64,000 nt of DNA, taken from NCBI GenBank assembly GCA_017590115.1, contig JAGGNK010010337.1:4105679-4169678 (forward strand). Reading direction: 5' to 3'. The translations under genes were made by a program, and so were the position numbers. This document shows, piece by piece, positions 1 through 12,100 of the stretch. This stretch comes from Montifringilla adamsi (lineage: Eukaryota; Chordata; Aves; Passeriformes; Passeridae). A model generated the notes under the pieces. The model made no database searches and had not been told where the DNA came from. It was given only the letters and a program-made list of their open reading frames with translations. The first letter of the stretch is position 1. Every line of letters begins with the position of its first letter.

Positions 1-2600
1 AAAATACCACACACACCCAAAATTAGAACTGGTTGCTATTTTTGTTAAATTCCTGCAGTTGATATAGAAGAAAATGTTGTGATGAACCACATGAGATCCC
101 TCTTGCCTGCACTAGTCAGGACAGAAGACTGCAACACTACCAACAAAAAAACCCACCAAAAGCATGGCATGCACATACCTAGACAAATCTGACTGCGTTA
201 TGATGGCATCAGTCCTGTATCCCTTTTCCTTTCTTCATCTGATGCTTGGTTCTTCTACAGTGGGAATGGATTTGAGCTGGGATCTTTTCTGCATTTAAAT
301 GCATTTAAGTGCAATGTAAAATCTTTCTGCAATATCCAGATTCCTAGTTTATATTCCAAGGTACTCCTAACTTAGACTAAACATAAAATATTTCTGTTAT
401 TTAAATAAAGTGTAAAATGATATGCAAGCCATTTCTGTTCTATCCAAATTCCTAATTTATACTCGGAGGTGTCTCTCACCTACATGGACCAACTTACCAT
501 TGATGAAACATTTATTTTTTAAGTCTTTGAAATAACATAAAATTAATCTAATATTAAATAAACACCAACAAATTTCCAACTTATATTCAGTTTGTAAAAT
601 CTTTGTCATTTGAGCCATCTCTTTATTACATACAAGTACCATATTTGCCATTTAAGCTTCTGAGTCCATTTTTAAAAGCTTTGTGGAAGGAACTGTCTGG
701 AAATCCCATAAGGTCAATCCCTTCCCAAGAAAAACCAATGAGAATGAGTTTCCCAGCACCTGTGGAAGTCACAAGGTGGGCAAGTCAGGACATGCACACA
801 GTTTCCCTTTCACTTCTGATAGGTTTCTCTGGGAAAATAACATTGCACGAAAACACTCCTGAGCTGTTAATGTATTTTGAATTTTGCATCAATAACACAG
901 AGAAATAGCTTGTATGTGAGACCAGGCAAAGCTTCAGCTGGCAGCCACTGGAGACAGAAACTGCATTAGAAAAAAAGAACTACTGTAAAGCTGCATTCTT
1001 GTCAATATCCTCTCACACTTTTGCAGCAGCAGCAGAGACAATACCAAATGCAGACATACCCCTGCCCACTGCACAGGCCTGGATCATCACAGAGAGGCTA
1101 AGCAGATGAACACTTGGCTAAGGACCAAGGAGCAGATTTTCCTCTTTTTTTTTTAGATATTGAAAAGCCAAGACATAATCAAGATCCCAGAAGGATTTCC
1201 AAAAGTGATTAGGAACTCAAGTTCTGTGAGTCCATTGGTCCTTCTGAAAATCCTGTATAGTAGCAAATGAACTGCATCACTGAACATCAAAATACCTCTG
1301 CGCTCGTGCTGCTTCTGCTAGGGACCTTGATTTCAGAAGGGCAAAGGTTAGAAATTTCTTCCCCTTTAGTTCACCTACCTTTCCCCAGAATCGGAAAGCT
1401 TATCCTCTCCTTGCTTAATGAAATTGTAACAGCCCTATGAACTATTTTAACTGAAATTGTAAGATCAGCACTCAATCCCCTTGCTGTGGCCACCCAAATC
1501 TTTGCTTTACAGAGAACAATTTGCTTTCAGTTGTGGTTTACCTAGACAGATTTCACTGCAATGCCTCTCTGATCTGATGGTGCAGAATTGCAGGGTTTTT
1601 TTTTTGGGCAGAGATCCCTCTTGGATCCCTCTCTTAGTAAGTGACACAAAGATTGCAGAGTCCATCCTGGTGCCTTCAGACGGTGGTGGGCCAAATATTG
1701 CCCTCTCTACCTGCACATCTCTACTGACAGGAATTGTCTGCCCACGTGGGACCTTGGGACTGCTGTTCATACACATTGTCCTCGGAAATGTGAGACCAAT
1801 CTATTGCACAAAGACTACAAAAGAATTGCACTGATTTTTTTCTTTTTGCTTTATAGAAGATAGTGTTCCCTCAGTGTGATAGATACTGAACACGACTTTT
1901 GCTCAGGCTGCAAATAGCAAATTACTTAATCATCAACTATTTAAGTACCTGTTTGTTTTGTCATGAAGTGAAACTTGCGAGCAAGATCGTATTACATGTA
2001 AAGTGGCTTCTTGCATCCTAAATACTAATCCTCAAGTAAAAACAAATTAAAGTTAGTCCCAGGGTCACTTTAGTGAGTCTGAGCTGATGCATCCCACTCT
2101 CTCGTATCCCACATTAAATGTTCTTTGCCGTGTCTTTGTGCCGACACCAACATTTTGCAGCCTCTGAATGACCTTGGCAGAAGGATGGGGATGTAAGCTG
2201 GGAGGCACCCAGTCCTGGGAGGGCACAGGAGCCACTACCAGCCACTGGCAGCAGGAACAGGGCTGAAAGGTACAGCGAGCCCTGCAAGGGACAGGGGTTT
2301 GCTAAGGACCTGTGGTCTTAAGATGGAGATGATGGGAAATGTTAAGGGGGCAATTGTGAAACGGGAGAAGCCCCTGAAACGGAAAAAGCACAGAAACATA
2401 GGGTAGTGGAGACTCAAGGTAGAGGAGAAAGAGTGGAACTCCGCAGGGGACTATGCAAGAAACAGGGATGTGAAAGGAAGGGCAGGAGCAGGAGCGGCAG
2501 GCGAGAATCCACAGGAGGGGAAGGGAGGAGAGAGGCCGGGGCTGGGGTGTGCGGACACAGGCAAGGGAGCAGGTGTGTGGAGCGGGGAGCCGAGACGGGA
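1..2600. other. Upstream flank of TMEM86A, no gene recognised
   Basis: This is AT-leaning unique-looking sequence with stop codons in all frames. The open frames here (for example 603-908 and 1481-1834 on +) are about 100 codons, have no recognisable domain, and are overlapped by opposite-strand ORFs of similar length, as expected by chance. GC content begins to rise from about 2400 towards the CpG island. In mammals SPTY2D1 lies on this side of TMEM86A, but none of its coding sequence is visible, so it is presumably beyond the left edge. Confidence 0.6.
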
Positions 2601-2809
2601 TGGGCCTGGGAAGAGCGAGGTCTAAAGGGCGCGCTGCTCCCGCCCAGCGCCTGGTACGGCCGGTGCCAGCTGAGTGCGGGAGCGACGGACGCGGTCCCGG
2701 AACGCGTGCCCGCCCCGGGGCTCCCGGGGAGCGGGCGCCGGGCCGGCCCCGGCTCCCCTCGGCCGCCGGGGAACCTGCCCGCTGCGGCCGCCCCCGGGGA
2801 GGGGCAGCG

Positions 2810-2876
2810 NNNNNNNNNNNNNNNNNNNNNNNNNNNNNNNNNNNNNNNNNNNNNNNNNNNNNNNNNNNNNNNNNNN
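2810..2876. other. Assembly gap (67 N)
   Basis: A run of 67 undetermined bases lies inside the CpG island, about 240 bases upstream of the TMEM86A start codon. Very GC-rich promoter DNA is often missing from avian assemblies. The true length and any promoter elements inside it are unknown. Apparent ORFs crossing the gap are not real evidence of coding. Confidence 0.99.
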
Positions 2877-3005
2877 GCGCTCGCCCTGCCGGCAGCGGGC
2901 CCGGGGCTGGGGCCGCCCGCTCCGATCGGCACCGCCCGCCCGGGCGGGTCCGGGGCCGCCCCCTCCTTCTCCCCGCAGCGCATTCGCCGCGGGGCCCCCC
3001 TCCTG

Positions 3006-3013
3006 TGACGTCA
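3006..3013. promoter_or_regulatory. TMEM86A: Palindromic CRE (TGACGTCA) in TMEM86A proximal promoter
   Basis: A perfect eight-base cAMP-response element, the binding site of CREB/ATF bZIP factors, lies 105 bases upstream of the start codon and 9 bases upstream of a TATA-like box. The site is read directly from the sequence. Its use as a CREB/ATF site is inferred from its position close to the likely transcription start in a CpG island. Confidence 0.7.
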
Positions 3014-3021
3014 GCGCCGCC

Positions 3022-3028
3022 TAAAAAA
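3022..3028 (+). promoter_or_regulatory. TMEM86A: TATA-like box (TAAAAAA), probable core promoter
   Basis: An isolated A/T run, TAAAAAA, lies in otherwise almost pure GC sequence just downstream of the CRE and 90 bases before the start codon. A TATA-type element here would put transcription initiation about 25-30 bases downstream, near 3050-3060, giving a 5' UTR of roughly 60-70 bases. No canonical TATAAA is present, so this is a variant box and initiation could be dispersed. Confidence 0.5.
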
Positions 3029-3063
3029 GCGCCCCGGCAGGCAGGCAGGGCACCGGCTGGGCA

Positions 3064-3112
3064 GCGGCCGCAGCGGCGACAGCGACAGCGGCGACAGCAG
3101 CAGCGCGCCCCG
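3064..3112 (+). repeat. GCN/CGACAG-type imperfect repeat in TMEM86A 5' UTR
   Basis: The predicted 5' leader consists largely of imperfect GC-rich hexamer and triplet units (CAGCGG, CGACAG, CAG). Read on the opposite strand it gives a spurious alanine-rich ORF. Repeats of this kind can vary in length between individuals. A strong Kozak context (G at -3, G at +4) follows at the ATG. Confidence 0.6.
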
Positions 3113-3117
3113 CCGAC

Positions 3118-3138
3118 ATGGTGTCCCCCGTCACCGTG
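3118..3138 (+). CDS. TMEM86A: TMEM86A coding exon 1 (21 nt, residues 1-7)
   Basis: ATG at 3118 lies in a strong Kozak context and is followed by six more codons (V-S-P-V-T-V), then a consensus donor GTGAGT at 3139. The exon ends in phase 0. This very short first coding exon is too small to stand out as an ORF. It is supported by the exact continuation into exon 2 (V-K-S-E-G-P-K), which reproduces the known vertebrate N-terminus. Confidence 0.95.
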
Positions 3139-6100
3139 GTGAGTGCGGGCCTCGCGGCGGGCGGGCGGCGGGGCCCGCGCCCCCTCCCATGAGCTCCCGG
3201 CCGGTGTCCCCGCTCCCGGCCGGTCCCTCCCACCCGCTCCCCGGGCGCTGTCCCCGAGCGCGGCGGGCGCTCCTGTCCTCCCGCCGCCCGCAGCCCACCA
3301 CTGCGGCCGCCCCCGCGATGCTCACCCCGGCCTCCCGCGGCAGCTGTTGCTCCAGCGGTGCGCCTGCCCGGGCGGCTCTCCGCCGCGTCCTCCTCTTGCC
3401 GTGTGTGTTTTTAAAAACATCCACGGTGCATCTGCTCTACGTGCGCTGCATCTGCTCAGAGCGGCGCTGCCCCAGCTGCCCTGGGCTCGCGTCGCGGCAG
3501 TGCCCGGCAGCATCCTCCTGTCCCCGCGGCCTCCCTTGCCCTCGCAGGCACCTCACCATCCGCAGGTGCTTTGCTGTCCAGGTCCTGGTTTGAGCTGAGG
3601 CGTGTGTTGACCCCCGTGTGGGGCAGACCTTTCCATAGGTTGGGTGACCTCTCGCTGAGACCTCGTCTCGTCTGCAAGTCTTTCCACCACCTGACGACAT
3701 GAGACTGGGATTGGTGTCACCTGCCTGTCTCATGGGGTGTCACGATGCTTAATTAACGTAACCAGCAGTAAGACAGCAACTCGCTGCTGTCCTGTCAGTA
3801 GGTGATGTGTGCAGCAGAACTCTTGGATTGATGGAACCAAGCTGGTAACGGAGGGAGCTGTGGCTTGTGCCAGCAATGCGAGGAACTGCCCCTGCAGGTG
3901 AACAGGGGCTGTTCCAATGCTGAAAGAACTGCCGGGACAGCAGAGAAACTGCACTGTTAGACATGCTGCTTTGCATGTTTACCTTTCTAGAAAGTGAGGT
4001 ATTTGTTGGAATACCCCAGCAGACTTAACACATGCTGTAAGGATAACTGTTGGTGGTAAAGTTTCCTGGTGCTTTGCTGCAGCGCTGAACACCTACTGCT
4101 GGTATCCTTGTTCCCTGTGGATCCATTCCCATCTTGTTTTGAAATACTTTGGTCAAGGGCCAGGCTATTGCAAACTCTGGCAGGTAGAAATCTTGTCATG
4201 ATCTTAACTCACAAAGCTGGTGTGCAAAACTTTTAAATTGCTTTGGCAGTTCTGCACTGCAGGCTGTATTTTCTGTTAGTTTGGATGAATTTTCCCCCAG
4301 TTATTAACATATACCTGGTAAGTTCATCAGCAGCCTGGGGATGACTTATCGCTAGAGACAGAGGGAAGTAGCTTGGAAATTATAACGTTGTAGTGCCAAA
4401 CATTTTTTTGGGTGTTTTTCCAAAACAGTTTAAAAGGTTTGGTATCTTTGTGCTTCTGTGCCATAAACTAAATTTGTGCTTCAGTGATGCTTTTGGTTAT
4501 AGTAAATTGTGTATGTGTAACTTGGAAGTAAAATTTCATGTTGGGACAGTACTGGAATGGCTCAGAAACTGACAGGATTTGTTTCACAGTTTGCAGAAGG
4601 CTGTACTTGATTGTTGTGATAGTGCATCCAGGGTGGTCTTGTTTCAACCGAGTTTTGAGGCAAATGACTAAAGTACGTGTTGGGAAGGGTGTACAGAGTT
4701 CAGACCGGAAGGCTTTTGGAAGGTAAACTGGTGGGGGGGGGGGGGGGGGAATTGAAAAAAACCTTTATTTTCTCGTGTGCCCTTTTGACAAGTAACAAAG
4801 CACATTTCTGCTCTGGCCGTCTCCCTGACATATGAACAATTTACTTCTCCAAAGGTAACTAATGCAGGTGTGAAACTATGGGGAGCTGCAGGGATGATAA
4901 GACTGGGAGCTGTGACCAGAGCTGCAGCTATTTGCCATTGCTGTGGAGGTGAGAGGGGAGAGCAACTGATCCTCCACACAGCTCACAAAAAAAAGAGCTG
5001 CAAGCCTTCAGTGTTCTGAGGAGCAATTTTTTGCACCTCTCTATCAGTGGTTGTCACGTTGCTGTTGCTCTGAAGGAGAACACAGTGCTGCTCCATGCTG
5101 ACTGTCCCACAGCCAGGAAGGGCAGCTGGAATTGGTGTCACACAGCAGCCTGTGCTGCCCAGGAGCATGGTGTGGCCCTTGCACAGCACAGCTGGGGGTG
5201 AGGAGGAGGAGGGCTCTCCAGCTGGTGGGCTCCCTCTAGCAAGTCTCTTGCTGAAGGGAAGGGCAGTGGCCATCATTCTGGCTACAGCTGAGTGCTCGCC
5301 TTGGGGCCCAGCCCTTATCTCTGTACTGCATTGACTTTGCACCAGGTCTTTGGAGCCAGTGTGGATATCACTGCCATGACATGATGGGGAGATTCTCTGG
5401 AGGGGTAGCACCTGAGGCATAATCAAATTAGCCAGAGGAATTGATTTGTCTGTAGTGTATGTCCTCTCCCAGCACACTGCAGCATCAGCCTCAGTGGGAA
5501 GAACACCAGAAGAACACATCTGAGAGTGACAGGATTTTTCTTGCTGCTCTCGAAGTGATGGCCTTTGTACAGTACTGCAGCAGGTGGCCCTGGCTGCTTA
5601 CACACAACCTGCTCTCCTGCATCTCCCCTTCTTTTCCTCCTTAGGACACTTTTAACAAGAGTCAAAACCCATGAGCTCTAAGTCTGCAGTGCAACGGATA
5701 GCGGGAAGGAACCACACAAGGAGGCATGGTCCATGGAGAGGATCAAGCCAGGACTGCTTGTTTGTGCTGGCTGCCAGGTGTGCATCATTGCCTGGAGGGT
5801 TTGGAATGTCCACCCAGTGCACACAGAGAGACCACAACATTGTGCAGAGCTCATCAGGCTGTGGTCTCTGATGCTGCACAGTTCATGTGCTGAGTGGGGA
5901 CCATGCCCACAAATAAACAAGTCTGGTGCCAAAGTACCTTTTAACATATTGTGCCAGGTCTTCAGTTGGGATAAAGCTCTGGAGTCCTGCTGATGTTAGA
6001 GTCTAGACTTGCATAGCACTGTGGCACGGAAGATGCATTTGTCTGCCATCCTGTTCCATCTGGTGAGCGATGCTCACTCTGGTTGGAAGTCACCTTGGAG

Positions 6101-9100
6101 GGAAGCTTTCACTGCTTTCTCTGCTAGGCAAGCAGGAGTGTCCTGCTTCAAAATTGTTATTCTTGATACTGCTCTGATTAAGAGCTGTTTTTTCTGTATA
6201 AAGCCTTGTGGGCTGAGAGCCTGCAGTTGAAGCACAGTATTGATAAATAAAACGTTTGCTCTGTGGATATGTGAGGTTTAATTCCATTTTTGTTCAGTCA
6301 TCACTGGTCCCACCTTAATAAAAGAGCACTCATTAGTGATTTTTGTCCAGCTCCCCACACACCCAACACTGTTGTCTAAGTAGTTTTTAATGTGAGCTTG
6401 TGGGAGATAGCTCTTGCCCTAAGCACCTTTCTGCCCAGCAGGCACCATGATTGCAGGAGCCACAAGTGTGCAGGAGATGAGCCCGGAGACATGCAGTCAT
6501 TCTGACATTTACATAATGTTCCTTGCTCAAAGGGACCCTATTTTGTCCCTGAAGTTAGGAATAAACTTAGTGTAGGGCTTCACAGCACTTTGAGGAAAAC
6601 AGGACATGGGAAATACAGATATTAATTGGCTGAGGGTAGATCTCTTTGGGGGGGAAGTTATAGATGATATCAGTGTGTCTTTTAGAGCAAGATAAACAAG
6701 GGGCTCTCATCCCTACAACATTCCCTCCACACCTGACTTGCACTTGACCTAGCACAGCCCTCTGTTTGGGAGACAGGTGAAACACTCTTTGGGACAGATT
6801 ATTGCCCAGAACCCATATCTTAACACTTCCCCATCCCTTCCCTTTTGTCCTATGGTCTGTTTGCATCTTTAAACAGAGATAGCTGGGTTGGGAAAGGATA
6901 TCTTGTTTTGACTGCATGAAGGAAGTGGAGCCCTTAGCCCAGTTCCTTCTGGGTGGGAAGCAGTAGCACCCTCCTGAGAGCAGCCCTTGTCAGCCTTGGG
7001 AAAGATGCAGGATGTCACTGGGACAGAGTATAAAAGTGACTTGCAAAAACTGGGCAAAATACCTGAAAGGTACAGCCTGGAGAGATATTCACCAGCAAGA
7101 AATATGGAATTGGGCTGAAGGACTGGGTGGTTATCATTTGTGTTTCTGAACAGGGGCCAAACCACACTGATCCAGATGAGTATGGAAACCTGATGTAAAT
7201 CTTGTTGCTTAGATACTCTGCACTGTGGGCAATTGTAGCAGTAGTCGGTCGAAGCATAGCTTTAAAGGTTTATTATTAGGAAGGGTGCTCAATAATCCTC
7301 AAACTTCTGCTGAAAACCAAAAAGCCAGATCACACTGAAACTATTTCAGCCTTTGCTTCTTACAGAGAGGATGTATTGTTTCTGCACTAATGAATGAAAT
7401 TTAGCAACCATCTAAGTTAGAAGTAACTCTTATGGTTAGTTTTGCTTGTTCTCTGTTTCTATGCAACACTGATGCTTTCATTGTAATTCCCCCCATTATT
7501 TAAATGAATCATAAATTGGGATTTTATTATGCAGGAGCTTGTAGACATGCACATTTATATACTGCATAGACAATTATGGAAATATGGCACTACTATAAAA
7601 ACCAAGTCAATGTAAATGAAAGATAGAAAATATTTCTAAGCATCTGAGCTCACTGAAAAAAGGGAGGGAATAATCACCTTGGGAAAGCTTAGATGGATCT
7701 TAGTAACATTTGTGTCAGTCCCACTTTTTGGGAGAAGCCTAAAAACTTTGGTCCTACTGAGCAAAAAGCTGTGCTGATTTATGCCAGCTAAAGCCCAGGC
7801 ATAGTGTTACATGCCACGATTTATTTTTTCAGACTGAACTTGCGCATTCTTGCTGTGACATTGACATTCTTTGCTGGAGCTGTCGCTAGGGGAGGGTGGG
7901 CTAGTGGAGCCTGCAAAGTGCAGGCTTCTCTCACGCTCTTCCCAGTGCCAGGGAGGGAGCATTAAGCAGGCAGTGCTGATCACTGCTGCAGGCAGTGCTG
8001 TGGATTAAAGGCTTCATTAACCCAAGTGTATCACTCAAGGCACATGTGTCTGTTGTTCAAAGTGTGCCCTGAGCGTTCAGATAGTGGGTGCAGCTCAGAG
8101 GTCTGTACTTACACGTAATTCCTCTGAAAGGACAGAGATGTACTTCTTCTGTTCTCTTCTCCTGTCCAAGTATGTCTGTCCAAAATATGCTGCATGCGGC
8201 AGAAGAGCTAAAGTTATCTTCTCTGTGGGTAACTTCATAGTGCTGAGGAAATAATAACTCCAGTGAAATTAGACTCTTAGAAAAAGATGGCATCAGGAAC
8301 CCATCTTCTGCTAGCATGTGGAAACTCTTGAACAGCAAGAAGACTATTAGTTACATAACTCCCTTCCCTCCTGGAGGCCCAAGTGGTTATTATATCACCA
8401 CTTAATTTTTCTACTGTTCTTCATGTCACACAATGCCCAGCAGACTTGTCATTACAGCAGAGATGTAGATTTTGCTTACTGCAACATACACAAAATGAGG
8501 GTGATGGTTATTCCTTCTTCTAGCCCACTTGGGCCCTTCCTATACCCATTTCTTACACTGCCATGATCTAAATAATATTTCAGCTAATGACAGGTTTCTG
8601 TGTGACAAATGTGTCAGTCTGGAGCATCCCTCCATATAATGCTGGATGTGAACAAGTATCCCGCTGACACAGCACAGAAAACTGTGTCTAGGTGTTTACA
8701 CACCACCAGAGCTGAAAATCAGTAGATGGGCTGGGCAAGAGCTTTCCTGAAGATTTCAGGTGTGCTGGGCTGGGAAGAATTTCAGACACCAGCAGGGCCC
8801 AGGGGCTCACACCACAGCCTCTGACTCAAGAGTTGCACAGATGCAGTTTCTCTCTCTTATTTCTCAATAAATGCAACTTGTGTCTCTTCTTGTGTTAAGT
8901 CAGTGTTGCAAGGCTGACTCTTGTATTGCAGATATGCCTGTTAGTGAGGATAGTGGCTCGTTTGATTCATCTTGCTGCATTCCTATGGAAATGCCTTGTT
9001 TCTACCAGCAGGCTAGTCTTCTCCCAAAAACTAATTCCTGTAGATTGCTGCAAGACATGTTCTTGCCAAAACAGAGAAAAGATGAGACAACCCTTGTTAC

Positions 9101-12100
9101 TGAATTTGCCTTGAGACTTTTGTCAAGTTTGAAGGAATGGTAAAGTTTAATGTTTTGCTTCTCACCAGACACCAGTTTTGGAGGCAGATATGGCATCAGT
9201 TGGCATCAGGCATTAAATTTCCTGTTATATATCAAAATGAGTGCCTTTCTGCTGGTTGCAAGTAGCCTCTGACTGAATCATTGCTTTAGACTGAGGGAAG
9301 TTTGACCTTAAGCCAGCTGCTCATTTTTTAACACACTCTAGGCACACCAGACAGATCCTCATATTTACGTGTGTCTCCCATGGGTTCAGCAGAACTGGGC
9401 TGAGGCCCTGGCTTGGCTACTGTATCCCTATTTGCCTGTGTCTTTGATTTTGTTGGGGTATGGATAGCAGTGCTGACTTGCTCTCCGTTGCAGGAGGAAC
9501 TAAGCAAGTTTTGTGGCTTTTCTCTGCAACCCTGATATAAAAGGAGTGTGATGACAAGGTTTTCACTTAATTGATGTTTTAATTGAAGTTTCCACTTTGC
9601 TTGGTTGCATCTCTGGATTTCCACCCTCAATATAAAGGGCATAATCCTGGTAAGTAGCTTCCCACTCATTTTTAAGTGTGGTCTGCATTTGTTTATGCAG
9701 CTGGATTACAGCAGGGGTTTTACCTATAAAAGCCTTGGTGTATCAGTGTGAGTCTGGGTCACAGCATCTTGACACAAGAATGGATATTGGAAGTTACATC
9801 TGTGGCTCTGCTATCATCCTTTGACCTCAACACCCTCCTGTCTCTTAAGCATATTGTTCCCATTATAACATTGAGGAGGGCTGCTGCTTTTTTTGAGGTA
9901 TCACAGCAGCATCTGTCTAAATACACATCTCTATTGGGATTCATTGCTATTTTTCCCTTCTAATTTTCTTTAATATCAGTATTTCACAAGCTTTCAATCT
10001 GCAGGACATGATACACAGGTAGAGTAAAGCTTTCATTCATGCCTTCCTAATAGGCATAAGATAAGCTGAGCAGTCCCTCCTGGGTTTCCCAGCACAGCCC
10101 TATTTGGTATTACTGCAGCCCCTTGTGAGGATTCAAACAGCAGAAGTCTCTTGTGCAGAGCCGCCAGCTTTCCCAGACACTGGCAGCCGCCTTCCCCTCC
10201 TGTTTCAGTTCTTCCTTCCTATTCCTTTTGCAAAAGCCTCACCTCTGCCAAGCGTGCACCAGTCTGTTGTGGGAGCCAGAAGTGCCTTTTGAATGCCTGA
10301 GGCAGTTTCACCCTTGGCATGTCTTTGGCAATGGCTGGTGGGGCTGATACAGCCTGTTGGGTGCCACCTGCCTTCTGGGCTGCACTACTGGATCTTTGGC
10401 TGCTCCTGCAAAGGGCTGTGACAGCACCAGTGCCTGCAATGCCCTTCCTTTAGACCCACATTATTCCCCACAGATTGTAGGTTAAATGACATTTGTCTGC
10501 TGAAGAATTTGCTTCTGGATGGAAGGGTCTCCCCTCACAAATACCAGTCCCTGGTGGCAAAGCAGCATGGGGCAGGGTAGAGCTTTGCCAAGTGCCCATT
10601 TTTCTGAGTACACATTCTTCCATGCATCCCTGCTGCCACAGCGAAATGACAGAGTGGCTGGGGCCCTCCAACAAGCACATAAACGTTGCAGTGTGTTGTG
10701 GTGTGCAAATAATGCTGGAGTTGGGAGAGTGCAGGCTGAAGATGGATTTCTTCAGCCCTGGGAACACAGCACTCTCTATGCAGATCCCTCTCTGATATTA
10801 CCTGGGGAATCAGCCTGCCCTTGGTGCTGACAAGGAAAGAACTGACAGCTCTTCCTGGGGAACTTTGTTTTGGGTCTGCACCAGAGACTGGAGAGAGGCT
10901 CCAGTTTTGCCACGCAGCTCTGGGGGCAGATGTCAGTGGGTGGCACTTGTCTGTAGCAATGGGCCTTGCAAGGGGATGCTGCTTTTTGCTGTGGCTCTGT
11001 GCCTTGCAGCTTACACATTGGGCTTGCCTAAAACTGCTTCTTCCTGGTAATAGAAGTCTGAACTCCCCGTCACAGAGAAGTGTGATAGAAATAATGATGA
11101 GTCTGCTGAGAACAAGTGCTTGTAGTCTGGAAGCCTTCCCCAGGATAAGCTGGGGACACTTTGCTGTAAGCAGTAGAAATTTTTTATCTGGATTCTAGTG
11201 TGACAGGCCAAATAATTGCCCCTTCCCATCCTGACAGGAATTGCCTGGGACAGGCACCGCCTGTGCATTTCAGGGTGCTGGCTACCTGGCTCCTGAAATT
11301 CCCTGTGGCTTCACAGCCTCCTCCTGATGTCCAGAGTAGCAGTAGGGATATGGCCCCACATGACCTCACTCAAGAGGAAGGGTGTGTGCCCTTGCTGTGG
11401 CAGCGCTGCATCTCTGATGAGCAAAATGAAAACACGGACCCATTGTGGTTCAGGTTTTCAAGCACCTGCAAGGGATTCTTTTGTGAGTGCAACAGTAAAG
11501 GAAATTGTCTGGAGAGGCTTGCTTTCTGCTACACAAAAAGGAAGATCTGGAATCCCAGGGGGGAAAAGCAATCTTTTCTCTGAGATAAGATGCTTTCAGG
11601 CAAATACTATATTTTTGCTTTCATTTCTGAGAGCCACTGAACTATCCTGAAAGCACTACTAGTCTATGACAGCCCCTGCAGGCCTGAAGAGACTTTTGAG
11701 TTCTTGACTAGTTTAGTATTGTTAGTGCTTGGCAGTGCACGTTATTGACCATACTCTCCAAAACTGCTGACAGCTATAGCATTGCTACAGATGTGGGGTC
11801 AATCATTACTATGTCAGGTTAAAAAGAGGTTTTAAAAACAGCCCTGCTTGTGGTCCTGTGGCAGTCTGCTAGACAGGACAGATGACTGGTAATAGAGAAA
11901 GAAAGCAAAATCACCCCCAAAGCAAAAATATGTACTTCCAGGCTGAATCTTCTGGGTGAAATGTATTTGTCTGTAATTTTTTATGAGTTAACATCTGCTA
12001 AAGAATGGCTTCACCACCTTGAAGGCTTCCCTGCAGTGCCAGAAAGCCAAGGGCAGGTACCCCAGTGACTTTGTAAGGTATTGGTGGGTGCAGCAGTACC

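Larger units (their letters stand above)
2600..3560. promoter_or_regulatory. TMEM86A: CpG island spanning TMEM86A promoter and first exon
   Basis: Base composition changes abruptly here. The stretch is strongly GC-rich with dense CpG dinucleotides, unlike the AT-leaning DNA on both sides. It covers the putative core promoter, the 5' UTR, the first coding exon and the start of intron 1. GC-box (Sp1-type) cores are visible at 2942-2948 (GGGCGGG) and 2956-2962 (CCGCCCC). The island includes a run of N at 2810-2876, so the sequence is incomplete. The edges are estimated by eye. Confidence 0.85.

Noticed and set aside
2406..3142. Several GC-rich ORFs on both strands crossing the N run (up to 200 codons)
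   Set aside because: They are a by-product of few stop codons in a CpG island, contain undetermined residues, and show no family resemblance. The real coding start here is the ATG at 3118.
3021..3233. Minus-strand alanine-rich ORF opposite the TMEM86A leader
   Set aside because: The poly-alanine stretch is the reverse reading of the GC-rich repeat in the 5' UTR, not a protein.
3636..3665. Direct AGGTCA-like half-sites resembling a nuclear-receptor element (LXRE)
   Set aside because: The half-sites are separated by seven bases, not the four required of a DR4 LXR element, and one half-site is imperfect.
4983..5519. 178-codon minus-strand ORF in intron 1
   Set aside because: It has no domain, opposite-strand ORFs overlap it, and the composition is as expected for chance in moderate GC sequence.
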